Part shown: piece by piece, positions 17,336-26,665 of the stretch
Layout of the letters: every line of letters starts with the position of its first letter
How positions within the stretch are numbered: the stretch's first letter is position 1
Assembly: GCA_946479435.1 (NCBI GenBank)
Contig: CAMLFX010000006.1
Coordinates: 1-57,547 of the forward strand
Length of the DNA stretch: 57,547 nucleotides
Source of the DNA: an uncultured Sphingobacteriales bacterium
GTDB lineage: Bacteria; Bacteroidota; Bacteroidia; Chitinophagales; Chitinophagaceae
Direction: 5' to 3'
The notes under the pieces: model-generated
What the model was told of the DNA's origin: nothing
Database searches by the model: none
Seen by the model: only the letters and a program-made list of their open reading frames with translations
Program-made: the position numbers and the translations under genes

Positions 17336-18616
17336 ATGCTGGATCGTAAAGCACCCCCTGTTATACATGATGCCGTGGAATTTGATTATGTGTTACCAGC
17401 CATAAACCAGGTGAAACTGGATAATGGCCTACCCTTATATTGGCTGAATGCGGGTGTGCAAGATGTTGTTGAAATAGATTGGATTTTCCCTGCCGGCCTG
17501 TGGTACGAACATAAACCTGCCACTGCACAAGCGGTAGCAGCGCTAATAAAGAATGGAACTTCAAAACGGAGTGCACATGCAATAAATGAAGCTTTAGAGT
17601 TTTATGGTGCAAGCCTAAGGATAACAGCCAGCAACGACTATGGTGTAGTAAGCCTGCATACATTAACTAAGCATCTGGAAGCATTACTACCTATAGTGTA
17701 CGAGATATTGACCGAAGCCACGTTTCCTGAGAATGAATTGGGTATATATAAACAGAATGCAGTACAACGTCTTTTAGTAAATGAGCGGCAGTGTGAATTT
17801 GTAGCTAACCAGCGCATAGATGCTGTGTTGTTTGGAGAATTTCACCCTTATGGCCGCTTTTCTAAAAAAGAAAAGATAGAAGCGGTAACAAAAGAAGACC
17901 TGTTACAGTTTTACAATGGCAGTTACGATCTATCGCACATGCAGATATTTATGGGTGGTAAGGTTGGCGATAATGAAGTAAAGCTTTTGAATAAAATATT
18001 TGGTCAGGCAAATGTTTCAAAAACTTCATTGTTTTCAGAAACATTTTCGGCACCGGCGCCAGCCGATAAAAAGCAACGTATCATAAACGATGCAAATGGG
18101 GTGCAAGGAGCTATACGTATAGCACGCCTATTCCCTAACAGGCACCACCCCGATTTTGCACCAATGGTAGTGCTCAACACTTTATTCGGGGGGTATTTTG
18201 GCTCCAGGCTTATGAGTAATATACGCGAGGATAAAGGATATACCTATGGTATATATAGTTCGCTATCGCCTTTTACTAATGGGGGCGCACTTACTATACA
18301 TACTGAAGTAGGCAGGGACGTGGTAGAGCCATCGGTAAAAGAAATATACAAAGAGATGGAAGTTCTGTGCAATGAAAAAGCCGATGAAGAAGAGTTGATG
18401 TTGGTGAAGAACTATTTGCTGGGTAACCTGTTGGGAGATCTTGACGGACCATTCTCTATTTTGCAGCGCTGGCGTAGTTTGATATTGAATGGGTTGACTA
18501 TAGAGCATTTCAACAAAAATATATCGGTATATAAAACTATTACTTCAGGCGATCTGATACTTCTTGCGCAGAAGTATTTTGAGAAAGATGATTTTTATGA
18601 AGTTGTAGTTATATAG
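17336..18616 (+). CDS. M16 peptidase-like protein lacking the zinc motif
   Basis: 426 residues with the two half-domains of the M16 family. The first would carry H-x-x-E-H about where the sequence reads EHKPATAQAVAALIKNGT (near residues 57-74); no H-x-x-E-H is present, so no zinc site. The second half keeps the substrate-side R/Y element in REDKGYTYGIYSSL near 296-309. Such proteins usually act as the non-catalytic partner of an active M16 subunit, as in mitochondrial processing peptidase. No active M16 gene is in this window. No signal peptide is visible, so it is probably cytosolic. It follows the thioesterase by 17 bases. Confidence 0.82.
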   Translation: MLDRKAPPVIHDAVEFDYVLPAINQVKLDNGLPLYWLNAGVQDVVEIDWIFPAGLWYEHKPATAQAVAALIKNGTSKRSAHAINEALEFYGASLRITASNDYGVVSLHTLTKHLEALLPIVYEILTEATFPENELGIYKQNAVQRLLVNERQCEFVANQRIDAVLFGEFHPYGRFSKKEKIEAVTKEDLLQFYNGSYDLSHMQIFMGGKVGDNEVKLLNKIFGQANVSKTSLFSETFSAPAPADKKQRIINDANGVQGAIRIARLFPNRHHPDFAPMVVLNTLFGGYFGSRLMSNIREDKGYTYGIYSSLSPFTNGGALTIHTEVGRDVVEPSVKEIYKEMEVLCNEKADEEELMLVKNYLLGNLLGDLDGPFSILQRWRSLILNGLTIEHFNKNISVYKTITSGDLILLAQKYFEKDDFYEVVVI

Positions 18617-18678
18617 GCTTAACAATATTTTATAAAACCTTTTCAGTTCATTATGCGTTAATAAATAACAATAATAAT

Positions 18679-19209
18679 ATGATGAGGGTATTAAAATTAG
18701 TTTTGGGTTGCGGCATGATGTTGTTGTTTATACAATGCTCTAACGCACAAAAAAAACAAGCAATGAACGAAGAACATAAAAACAATCCTTACTATTCGCG
18801 TACCGATACAAACCACCTGGATGTAAGCAACGAAGAATGGGAAAAAATACTTTCAAAAGAGGTGTATGGCATAGCGCGCGAAGCACAGACTGAATGGGCC
18901 TTTTCTGGTAAGTATTGGAATACAGATGAAAAAGGCACTTATTACTGTGCCGTTTGTGGCAATCCGCTTTTTAAATCAGACGCGAAGTTTGCCAGTACCT
19001 GTGGGTGGCCAAGTTTTTATGAAACAATAAAGCCTAACAGCGTAAAGTACATTGATGATAACTCGCATGGTATGCACCGCGTGGAGGTTGTTTGCGGACG
19101 TTGCGATTCTCACCTGGGACATATTTTTGATGATGGCCCTCCCCCAACTCATAAACGCTTTTGCATGAACTCGCCGGTTTTGGAGTTTGAACCAGAAGGA
19201 AAGAAATAA
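18679..19209 (+). CDS. msrB: Exported peptide-methionine (R)-S-oxide reductase
   Basis: 176 residues. Residues 1-24 are a signal sequence; the cysteine in LLFIQCSNAQ could be a lipoprotein anchor although the -1 glutamine is unusual, so cleavage after NAQ is an alternative. The MsrB domain covers about 50-172, with zinc ligands in CAVC and CGRC, the core CGWPSFYE, and the resolving active-site cysteine in RFCMNS near the end. It reduces methionine-R-sulfoxide, here in the periplasm or on a membrane surface. A terminator follows directly. Two ATGs in a row open the frame. Confidence 0.93.
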   Translation: MMRVLKLVLGCGMMLLFIQCSNAQKKQAMNEEHKNNPYYSRTDTNHLDVSNEEWEKILSKEVYGIAREAQTEWAFSGKYWNTDEKGTYYCAVCGNPLFKSDAKFASTCGWPSFYETIKPNSVKYIDDNSHGMHRVEVVCGRCDSHLGHIFDDGPPPTHKRFCMNSPVLEFEPEGKK

Positions 19210-19225
19210 TTGAAAAATAAATTTC

Positions 19226-19255
19226 ACCGTTATTTGTAAGAGTAACGGTTTTTTT
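19226..19255 (+). terminator. Terminator after msrB, touching the nth start codon
   Basis: ACCGTTA pairs with TAACGGT over a 10-base loop, followed by a T-run ending at 19255; the nth ATG is at 19256. Confidence 0.7.
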
Positions 19256-19954
19256 ATGACGAAAAAAGAGCGCTATAAATACATTATTGATTGGTTTGAA
19301 GAGCACATGCCAGTGGCCGAAACGGAATTGCATTATACCAATCCGTACGAACTATTGGTATCTGTTATTTTATCGGCCCAGTGTACCGATAAGCGTGTGA
19401 ATATAGTTACACCTGCTTTATTCGAACGATTCCCGGATGTACACCAATTAGCCAAAGCGGAGTTTGATGATGTGGAGCCATATATAAGAAGTATCAGCTT
19501 TGCCAATAATAAAACCAGGCACCTGATAGGGATGGCAAAAATGCTAGTTGAAAAATATGATGCGGAAGTACCATCTACAGTTGATGAATTGGTAGAATTA
19601 CCCGGCGTAGGCAGGAAGACTGCAAACGTTATTACCTCTGTAATATTTAACCAGCCCAATATGGCGGTGGATACCCATGTATTCAGGGTATCGGCAAGGA
19701 TAGGTTTAACCGTAAACGCAAAGACACCATTACAAACGGAACAACAACTTATTGCCAATATACCGCAACACCTGGTTCATAAGGCACATCATTGGCTAAT
19801 ACTGTTAGGTAGGTATATATGTGTAGCCCGCAGACCTAAATGCGAGATTTGCGGGGTGCGCGATGCATGCAAATACTTTCGTACAGACATGCGCCATATA
19901 GTAGAGGAATTAAAAGAACCGGTTATCCCTGGGCCTGCTTCCAGGATGGCGTAA
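19256..19954 (+). CDS. nth: Endonuclease III, DNA glycosylase/AP lyase
   Basis: 232 residues. It removes oxidised pyrimidines and cleaves abasic sites. The helix-hairpin-helix LPGVGRKTANVI near residues 113-124 contains the catalytic lysine; the catalytic aspartate is in MAVDTHVFR near 136-144. The 4Fe-4S loop has spacing C-x6-C-x2-C-x5-C in CVARRPKCEICGVRDAC near 188-204. The start MTKKERYKYI aligns with the usual N-terminus. There is no room for a normal leader because the T-run of the upstream terminator reaches the ATG. The 3' end overlaps the convergent thioredoxin-like gene by 32 bases. Confidence 0.96.
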   Translation: MTKKERYKYIIDWFEEHMPVAETELHYTNPYELLVSVILSAQCTDKRVNIVTPALFERFPDVHQLAKAEFDDVEPYIRSISFANNKTRHLIGMAKMLVEKYDAEVPSTVDELVELPGVGRKTANVITSVIFNQPNMAVDTHVFRVSARIGLTVNAKTPLQTEQQLIANIPQHLVHKAHHWLILLGRYICVARRPKCEICGVRDACKYFRTDMRHIVEELKEPVIPGPASRMA

Positions 19955-20492
19955 ACCCTTTGTCGTACTCTTCAAACTTCTGAGTTTTATAGATATCCTC
20001 ACCTAAGTATTTTAGTACTTTTTCAATAGTAGGTACATCTAAGTAACCGGGTATAGGTTGCGGATTTTGGAAATTCTCTTCAAGTATAACAGATGTAGGA
20101 TAAGACATTTTGCCGCGTAACAATTCTGCTGCTAATGTATTGGCACGGTACTGAGGCACAAACCCCCACATTTTACCCATAAAACGAATGCTATCCTGTG
20201 TTTCAGCATTGAACTTTACAGCATAGAAGTTTTGGTTCATGTATTTAATAACATCCGGATTGCTAAAAGTTTTTTTATCCATCACTTTGCACCATCCGCA
20301 CCAGTTAGTGTATACATCTATAAAAACCTTTTTAGGTTTTTTCTTCATTTCTACCTGCACCTCATCTAGTGTCAGCCAGTTTATCTCTAATGAGTCAACT
20401 GCATTTGTCTTGACTTTCTTGTTCTTATCGCCTGCCGTAGCAGTATATCCAATCAGGGTAAAAGCCAATAGGAAATATAGTACTCGCTTCAT
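19923..20492 (-). CDS. Exported thioredoxin-fold protein
   Basis: 189 residues from the ATG at 20492, chosen because MKRVLYFLLAFTLIGYTATAG is a signal peptide; an in-frame ATG 14 codons earlier would bury it. The thioredoxin-like domain has the redox pair in NWCGWCKVMDKKTF near residues 61-74, then a cis-proline region near SYPTSVILEE. It resembles the DUF255/thioredoxin_7 proteins that act as periplasmic thiol reductants. It could support exported MsrB, encoded about 700 bases away, but that is inference. Its last 32 bases overlap the end of nth. Confidence 0.85.
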   Translation of the reverse strand: MKRVLYFLLAFTLIGYTATAGDKNKKVKTNAVDSLEINWLTLDEVQVEMKKKPKKVFIDVYTNWCGWCKVMDKKTFSNPDVIKYMNQNFYAVKFNAETQDSIRFMGKMWGFVPQYRANTLAAELLRGKMSYPTSVILEENFQNPQPIPGYLDVPTIEKVLKYLGEDIYKTQKFEEYDKGFTPSWKQAQG

Positions 20493-20578
20493 CGGGATGT
20501 AGTATTGTGTCAACGAATTTACAACTATTTCCATGTAGCTTTGTTAATACCATGCTATAAATTGGATAAATTAACGAT

Positions 20579-21136
20579 ATGAAAGTAGCGGTTGCCGTAA
20601 CAGGCGCAAGTGGATCGATATATGCTAAACTTTTGCTCCGTAAGCTTGAGTCATTAACCGATCAGGTACAGGAAGTGAGCGTAGTGTGGAGCGATAATGC
20701 ACATACTGTTTGGGAATATGAGGTTGGTGATACTACATACAAAGACTTTAAGGTGAAAACCTGGAAGAAAGACGACTTTATGGCGCCTTTTGCGTCGGGC
20801 AGTTCTACGTATGGTGCACTTATTATTTGTCCATGCAGTATGGGCACAGTGGGTCGTATAGCTTCGGGTATTAGTAATGATCTTATATCGCGTGCAGCCG
20901 ATGTAATGCTCAAAGAAAGGCGAAAACTTATTTGCGTAGTGCGTGAAACCCCTTACAGCCTTATACATCTTAAAAATATGACCACCATAACTGAAGCCGG
21001 TGGCATTATATGCCCTGCAACGCCATCTTTTTACAGCAAACCTACCACTATAGAAGCTGTGGCCGACACAGTAGTACATCGCGCACTGCACCTTGCAGGT
21101 ATTCATATCGATGGGTATAAATGGAATGAAGAATAA
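20579..21136 (+). CDS. ubiX: Flavin prenyltransferase UbiX
   Basis: 185 residues of the expected Rossmann-like fold. VAVTGASGSIYAKLLLRKLE near the N-terminus binds FMN; the central CPCSMGTVGRIASGISNDLISRAADVMLKE region and RETPYSLIHLKNM near 122-134 are family signatures. It prenylates FMN to make the cofactor used by UbiD-type decarboxylases, for example in quinone synthesis. No ubiD is in this window. Its stop shares one base with the mazG start (TAATG), so the two are translationally coupled. Confidence 0.95.
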   Translation: MKVAVAVTGASGSIYAKLLLRKLESLTDQVQEVSVVWSDNAHTVWEYEVGDTTYKDFKVKTWKKDDFMAPFASGSSTYGALIICPCSMGTVGRIASGISNDLISRAADVMLKERRKLICVVRETPYSLIHLKNMTTITEAGGIICPATPSFYSKPTTIEAVADTVVHRALHLAGIHIDGYKWNEE

Positions 21137-21909
21137 TGAATAAAGAAATGGAATACGCCGGTTCGCTGGAAAGATTATTACGCATAATGAATGAACTCAG
21201 GGAGCAATGCCCCTGGGATAAGAAGCAAACAATCCAGACACTGCGGCAATTAACGATAGAAGAAGTTTATGAACTCGCAGACTCTATAACAGAGCAAAAT
21301 TGGCAAGGCCTTAAAGAAGAGCTTGGCGATATTTTATTACACATTATCTTCTACAGCAAAATAGGGGCAGAGCAAAACCAGTTCGATATTCACGATGTGA
21401 TAGAAGCGGTCTGTAATAAGCTCATCAACAGGCATCCGCATATATACAGCAATGTAAAAGTGGAAAATGATGAGCAGGTAAAGCAAAACTGGGAACAGAT
21501 AAAATTGAAAGAAGGCAAGAAATCGATATTGAGCGGCGTGCCGCAGTCGCTGCCTGCTATTGTTAAAGCTTTGCGCTTACAGGAAAAAACCAAAACAGTA
21601 GGTTTTGAATGGGATCATATAGACCAGGTAAAAGAAAAAGTGGATGAAGAAATAGCTGAATTATATCAGGCAGTAGAGAAAGGAAAGCAAAACGAAATAG
21701 AGGAAGAGTTTGGCGATGTACTATTTGCATTGGTAAACTATGCCCGTTTTGCAAATATTGATCCTGAACATGCGCTTGAATTGACCAATAAAAAATTCAT
21801 AAAAAGGTTTCAATACATAGAAACAGTGGCAAAGGAACAAGGAAAAATATTGGATAAAATGAGTCTTGAAGAGATGGATGCCTTGTGGAATGAAGCAAAG
21901 GAAAAATAG
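21136..21909 (+). CDS. mazG: Nucleoside triphosphate pyrophosphohydrolase MazG
   Basis: 257 residues with two MazG repeats. The first has LREQCPWDKKQTIQTLRQLT followed by EEVYELADSI and EELGDILLHIIFYSKI (near residues 17-75). The second has VDEEIAELYQAV and EEEFGDVLFALVNYARF (near 170-207). The acidic E-E-x-x-E-type clusters bind magnesium. It hydrolyses NTPs and dNTPs to monophosphates, cleaning nucleotide pools. Overlaps ubiX by one base, and the sensor kinase begins 15 bases later, so all three may share a transcript. Confidence 0.95.
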   Translation: MNKEMEYAGSLERLLRIMNELREQCPWDKKQTIQTLRQLTIEEVYELADSITEQNWQGLKEELGDILLHIIFYSKIGAEQNQFDIHDVIEAVCNKLINRHPHIYSNVKVENDEQVKQNWEQIKLKEGKKSILSGVPQSLPAIVKALRLQEKTKTVGFEWDHIDQVKEKVDEEIAELYQAVEKGKQNEIEEEFGDVLFALVNYARFANIDPEHALELTNKKFIKRFQYIETVAKEQGKILDKMSLEEMDALWNEAKEK

Positions 21910-21924
21910 TGTTTTAATAACTGA

Positions 21925-24900
21925 ATGTTTAAAAGATACCCATATAAAGGTTGGCTGCTGATAAGTGTACTGCTTTGGTGTATTGCAGGCTACAGGTATT
22001 ATGTAAAAAACAATGAAGTAACACCCGCTAAGATGGCTCAATCTGTAGAGCGGGATCTGCAGGATAAACAAAGAGAGGCTAAACAAACCTTGCAGGATAA
22101 AAACCTTATTAGTAAAATATTCAATGACAGGTTATCAGAAAAAGATGTACAGCAATTATCAGAGCTATCATTTTTCATATATGCTTACGAGAATGATGGC
22201 CTGATATTTTGGAACAGCAACGAAATGCTTGTTGATTGTAGCAGCGGTCATGCTGAAGATAATATACTGCTAAATACTGATAAAGGGACATTTGTAAAAC
22301 AATGCGTATTCATTGATGCAAAAAGGAAAATAACAGTACTCTATCCTATTCTTATAAAATATCCGTTTGAGAATAATTATTTAAAGTCTCATTTCGAAGC
22401 AGAAGATTATATACCTGTAAATACAAGTATAAGTATAAGAAAGGCACAAGGGAGTTTCGCCATTAGAGATAATAAGAATAAGATAGTCTGTTACCTTAAC
22501 TTTTCTAATACCAGTATGCCGGTATGGATGCCAGGAAAAATATTAATATGGACCTTGGCACTTGCATTACTCACAACAATTTTCTGGATACAACTCGTAA
22601 CTATATTTATAACACGCAAGCGTTCGCTAGCTATAGGTTTTTCTCTTACCATTTTAGCTGTTATTAGTATCAGGTTGTTTACCTATTTATATGGCTTACC
22701 ATTTAACCTGGACAATCTGCCTATATTCTCGCCATTGTTGTATGCATCCAGTAGTTTTTTGCCCTCGCTTGGCGACCTGCTGATAAATGCATTATGCTTT
22801 TTATGGATAGTGACTTTTGCTGTTCGAAATATCCGATCTGATTTCTTCCAACGTTTTCACATACCTGTATGGGTAAAAGTTATTTCAGCCGGCCTGATCT
22901 CAATTATTCTTGTGTGGTATACTAAAGGGTTCACTGATGTAATAAGAAGCCTTGTTCTTGATTCACGCATATCTTTCGACGTAAGCCATTTCTATTCTAT
23001 AACGTTTTATACGTTAGTGGGGCTCACTACTATTGCCATTATTGTATTGTCCTCATGTCTCTTTATATACCTGCTTAATATTTTACTATCTGGTTTATTG
23101 CGGGGAAGAGTGCTTAAGTACGGCTTAATATTATTGGCTGGCATATCTATTATTTTAGTTGATAGTGGGACACTGACAGATATTTTGCCGCTAACAATAT
23201 TGGGCTGGTTGCTTCTGGCAATTATATTGCTTGATATAAAAGTACTGGTTAAGGTTAATGATATTTTTTCACCACAAATGATATTCTGGGCGGTATTTGT
23301 TTGCGTTTTTTGTACTGCCTACTTACAGTTTTTTGTACATGTTAAGGAAATAGAAACAAGGAAAAATTTTGCTGAACAGGTGGTAAAGCAGAGGGATTAC
23401 CTTACAGAGTTTGCATTTAAAAATACATCGGGAAGTATTCAGAACGATGCGGTCATAAAAAATTTCATGCAGTTTCCTACTGCCGATCGCCGCAGAATAA
23501 TTAATGAACGTTTTGACGCCCTATATCTTGGCGGCCAGTTAAACAAATATCAAAGTAAAGTTCTGCTATACAATGCTAAAGGGCAACCATTGTATAATAC
23601 AGATACTGCAAAGTATGCAGGGTTTCAATTTGAAAAACTAACTGCTGAACCCACGTCTGATTCTACATTGTTTTATAGAGGATATACACAGGATGGACAT
23701 TATTATATGGCTACCATCCCCATATACACCGATACTACGCTAAACCCCAAAGGATATGTAGTAATAGACCTGGCAATAAAAGAAGGTGAAACAGAGACCG
23801 TGTATCCTGAGCTATTACAACCCGGTTCTATAAAAAATACTAACGACGAAGCGGGATATTCTTATGCGGTATATATAAATAACAGGCTTATCACCCAAAC
23901 TGCCGATTATTCCTTCCCTGTACATCTCAACTATTCGATACCACAGCCACACACTTTTTACGATTGGGAAAATTCATCGGAATTATTGCATAAGGTAGAT
24001 GATACAAAAACCGTATTTGTTATCAGGTACAACCGTTTGTGGCTTGAGTCTATAACACTGTTTTCTTATTTGTTCGGTATAGTGATAATAATTGTTTTGG
24101 CTATTGTAATGTATCGCATTAGCATATCATACTTTACCAAACCCAAACGAGATAAACTTATTAATCTTACGCTGCGCAATCGCATACATTTTTCAATGTT
24201 AGGTATCGTACTTATATCGTTCCTCATAATAGGTGCGGTAACAATCATCTATTTCAGTGTTCAATACAGGCAATCCAGCACAAAAAGTTTACAGAAAACG
24301 ATGCAGGTAGTTCAGCTTACATTACAACAATACTTGAAAGAAAATGGCGGACTGACTACTGAATCAGATTTCAACAAGCAAACCAGTACTGCCGGGTTTA
24401 AATATTTAATTGCCGGTGTTGCTAATACACAAAAGGTTGACATTAATGTGTATAAGAATAGCGGCATACTTAGTATCACTTCTCAAGAGAATATTTATGA
24501 TAAATTTCTTTTGGCGAGAATAATAAAGCCTGATGCATACTACCAGCTTAATAACCTTAAAAAAACACTGGTTACACAAAACGAAAAAATTGGCCGACTC
24601 TCATACTTGTCAGGCTACGTACCTGTATATGATGACAATGGCCAAACATTAGGTTATATAAACGTGCCGTACTTTTCGTCTCAAAAAGAGCTTAACTATC
24701 AGATATCGAATATAGTTGTAGCACTCATAAATCTCTATGCATTTATATTTTTAGTATCGAGCCTGCTTACAGTATTTATAACAAGATGGTTGACACGTAC
24801 ACTGAGTGTGGTGATAAGCAGGTTTGAGAAACTAAGCCTATCCAGAAATGAGCCAATAGAATGGCAGTATGAAGATGAGATAGGCACGTTGGTGAAAGAA

Positions 24901-25632
24901 TACAATAAAATGTTGAAGAAGGTGGAAGAGAGTGCTATACTTTTGGCGCAAAACGAACGTGAAATGGCGTGGCGTGAAATGGCCAAGCAAGTGGCACATG
25001 AAATAAAGAATCCCCTAACGCCCATGAAGCTTAATATACAATACCTGCAGCAAGCTTTAAATAATGGGTATAGTAATGTAAATGAGTTGGCGGCTAAAGT
25101 ATCAGAATCATTGATAGAACAAATAGATAACCTTTCTTATATTGCTTCCGAGTTTTCAAACTTTGCCAAAATGCCCGAAGCAAAGCCGGAAGAAATAGAA
25201 CTGAATGAAGTGCTAGCTAAAGCAGTAGAGCTTTATCTTAACGAGGAGAATGTAAAAGTAATATTCAATAACTATCCCGGTAAGCTAAAAGTATTTGCAG
25301 ACAAAAGTCAAATAGTGCGAGTATTGTCAAATATTTTAGGCAATGCTGTGCAGGCAATACCAGATGAAAAAGATGGATTGGTTACAGTGTCTTTACAAAA
25401 GCAAAATGCGAATGCTCTTATTATTTTTAAAGACAATGGTAACGGAATAGAAGAAGAAATAGTTGAAAAAATATTTCAGCCATATTTTACAACCAAAAGC
25501 TCCGGAACGGGTTTAGGGCTTGCGATGACTAAAAAGATAATAGAGTTCTGGAAGGGACGTATATGGTTTGAAACAGAAAAAAATAAAGGTACAATCTTCT
25601 ACATACAGCTACCGCTTGAAGAAGAAGGTTGA
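21925..25632 (+). CDS. Very large NtrY-like sensor histidine kinase
   Basis: 1235 residues. One membrane helix near residues 9-27, an extracytoplasmic stretch to about 200, then a block of roughly eight helices (205-475), a second extracytoplasmic domain (480-705), helices near 709-732 and 758-780, a third domain (780-925) and a last helix near 932-952. HAMP covers about 953-1005, HisKA has phospho-acceptor H1025 in VAHEIKNPLTPMKL, and HATPase_c spans 1125-1235 with NILGNAVQAI, DNGNGI and GTGLGLAM. The HEIKNPLTP H-box is of the NtrY class. The signal sensed is unknown. No response regulator is adjacent; one is at 33561. It ends one base before the convergent murB gene. Confidence 0.9.
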   Translation: MFKRYPYKGWLLISVLLWCIAGYRYYVKNNEVTPAKMAQSVERDLQDKQREAKQTLQDKNLISKIFNDRLSEKDVQQLSELSFFIYAYENDGLIFWNSNEMLVDCSSGHAEDNILLNTDKGTFVKQCVFIDAKRKITVLYPILIKYPFENNYLKSHFEAEDYIPVNTSISIRKAQGSFAIRDNKNKIVCYLNFSNTSMPVWMPGKILIWTLALALLTTIFWIQLVTIFITRKRSLAIGFSLTILAVISIRLFTYLYGLPFNLDNLPIFSPLLYASSSFLPSLGDLLINALCFLWIVTFAVRNIRSDFFQRFHIPVWVKVISAGLISIILVWYTKGFTDVIRSLVLDSRISFDVSHFYSITFYTLVGLTTIAIIVLSSCLFIYLLNILLSGLLRGRVLKYGLILLAGISIILVDSGTLTDILPLTILGWLLLAIILLDIKVLVKVNDIFSPQMIFWAVFVCVFCTAYLQFFVHVKEIETRKNFAEQVVKQRDYLTEFAFKNTSGSIQNDAVIKNFMQFPTADRRRIINERFDALYLGGQLNKYQSKVLLYNAKGQPLYNTDTAKYAGFQFEKLTAEPTSDSTLFYRGYTQDGHYYMATIPIYTDTTLNPKGYVVIDLAIKEGETETVYPELLQPGSIKNTNDEAGYSYAVYINNRLITQTADYSFPVHLNYSIPQPHTFYDWENSSELLHKVDDTKTVFVIRYNRLWLESITLFSYLFGIVIIIVLAIVMYRISISYFTKPKRDKLINLTLRNRIHFSMLGIVLISFLIIGAVTIIYFSVQYRQSSTKSLQKTMQVVQLTLQQYLKENGGLTTESDFNKQTSTAGFKYLIAGVANTQKVDINVYKNSGILSITSQENIYDKFLLARIIKPDAYYQLNNLKKTLVTQNEKIGRLSYLSGYVPVYDDNGQTLGYINVPYFSSQKELNYQISNIVVALINLYAFIFLVSSLLTVFITRWLTRTLSVVISRFEKLSLSRNEPIEWQYEDEIGTLVKEYNKMLKKVEESAILLAQNEREMAWREMAKQVAHEIKNPLTPMKLNIQYLQQALNNGYSNVNELAAKVSESLIEQIDNLSYIASEFSNFAKMPEAKPEEIELNEVLAKAVELYLNEENVKVIFNNYPGKLKVFADKSQIVRVLSNILGNAVQAIPDEKDGLVTVSLQKQNANALIIFKDNGNGIEEEIVEKIFQPYFTTKSSGTGLGLAMTKKIIEFWKGRIWFETEKNKGTIFYIQLPLEEEG

Positions 25633-25633
25633 T

Positions 25634-26641
25634 CTACCATATCTGTACTTCTCTTTCCAGCTCAATGCCATATTCGTTAGCTACTGATTGCAATATCTTC
25701 TCAGATAGCTGCCAAATATCGCTGCCAGTAGCAGAGCCGTAATTAACCAATACTAAGGCTTGTAAGGGATGCACACCGGCATCTCCGGCCCTATACCCCT
25801 TCCAGCCAAGCTGCTCTATCAACCAGCCGGCGGGCACTTTAACGGTTTCATTGTTTACAGGGTATGAAGGTATTTTATTGAATCTGTTTTTTAACTCATT
25901 ATACAGACTTACAGGGATAGCAGGGTTTTTAAAGAAGCTACCTGCGTTACCTATTTTTTTAGGATCGGGCAATTTGCTTGTTCTTATATTAATAACAGCA
26001 TGACCTATAGCATCTATCGATAGCTGCTCTATATTCATCCTGGCCAGCTCCTGTTCAATAGCGCCATAGCTTATATTAAAGGTTAGTTTTTTGTTAAGCC
26101 TGAATATTACCGATGTGATCAATACCTGGCCCTTAAGCTGGTTTTTAAAAATACTATCACGATAGCCGAATGCACAATCGGCATTTTTAAAATCTATAAA
26201 GTTTTTTTGTTTCCAGTGCCAGCATGTTACTGTATCAATGGTTTCTTTTGCTTCTATTCCATAAGCACCAATATTTTGTATAGGTGCCGCACCTACCGTA
26301 CCCGGTATTAATGCCAGATTTTCTATGCCAGCCCAATTATTATGTATAGCATACATCACCAGGTTGTGCCATACTTCACCCGCACCAACCTTTAGCCACA
26401 CATGGTCTTCATCTTCATTTACCAATTCTATACCAGTTAATCTATTGAAAATGGTAAGGCCTTCAAGCCGTTGTGTTAAAAGTATATTGCTACCACCACC
26501 TATTATATTTTTTTTAGCGTAAGGAAGGCTCCCAATCTCTTCAAGTGTATTGATATCGGTTAGCGATAAGGCACTTTCAGCAGCCACATCCATACCAAAA
26601 GTATTATAAGATTTTAGCGAAATATTGCGCTGTATATCCAT
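25634..26641 (-). CDS. murB: UDP-N-acetylenolpyruvoylglucosamine reductase (type I)
   Basis: 335 residues. It reduces UDP-GlcNAc-enolpyruvate to UDP-MurNAc with NADPH and FAD, a cytosolic step of peptidoglycan synthesis. FAD-binding IIGGGSNILLT lies near residues 41-51, ENLALIPGTVGAAPIQNIGAYG near 101-122, the catalytic serine in GNAGSFFKNP near 227-236 and the catalytic glutamate in LEREVQIW at the end. The length and extra loop place it with the Escherichia coli-like type I enzymes. The dipeptide epimerase gene lies 24 bases upstream on the same strand; together they make and recycle peptidoglycan parts. Confidence 0.96.
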   Translation of the reverse strand: MDIQRNISLKSYNTFGMDVAAESALSLTDINTLEEIGSLPYAKKNIIGGGSNILLTQRLEGLTIFNRLTGIELVNEDEDHVWLKVGAGEVWHNLVMYAIHNNWAGIENLALIPGTVGAAPIQNIGAYGIEAKETIDTVTCWHWKQKNFIDFKNADCAFGYRDSIFKNQLKGQVLITSVIFRLNKKLTFNISYGAIEQELARMNIEQLSIDAIGHAVINIRTSKLPDPKKIGNAGSFFKNPAIPVSLYNELKNRFNKIPSYPVNNETVKVPAGWLIEQLGWKGYRAGDAGVHPLQALVLVNYGSATGSDIWQLSEKILQSVANEYGIELEREVQIW

Positions 26642-26665
26642 AGCTGTAAAAATAGACAGGTATAA

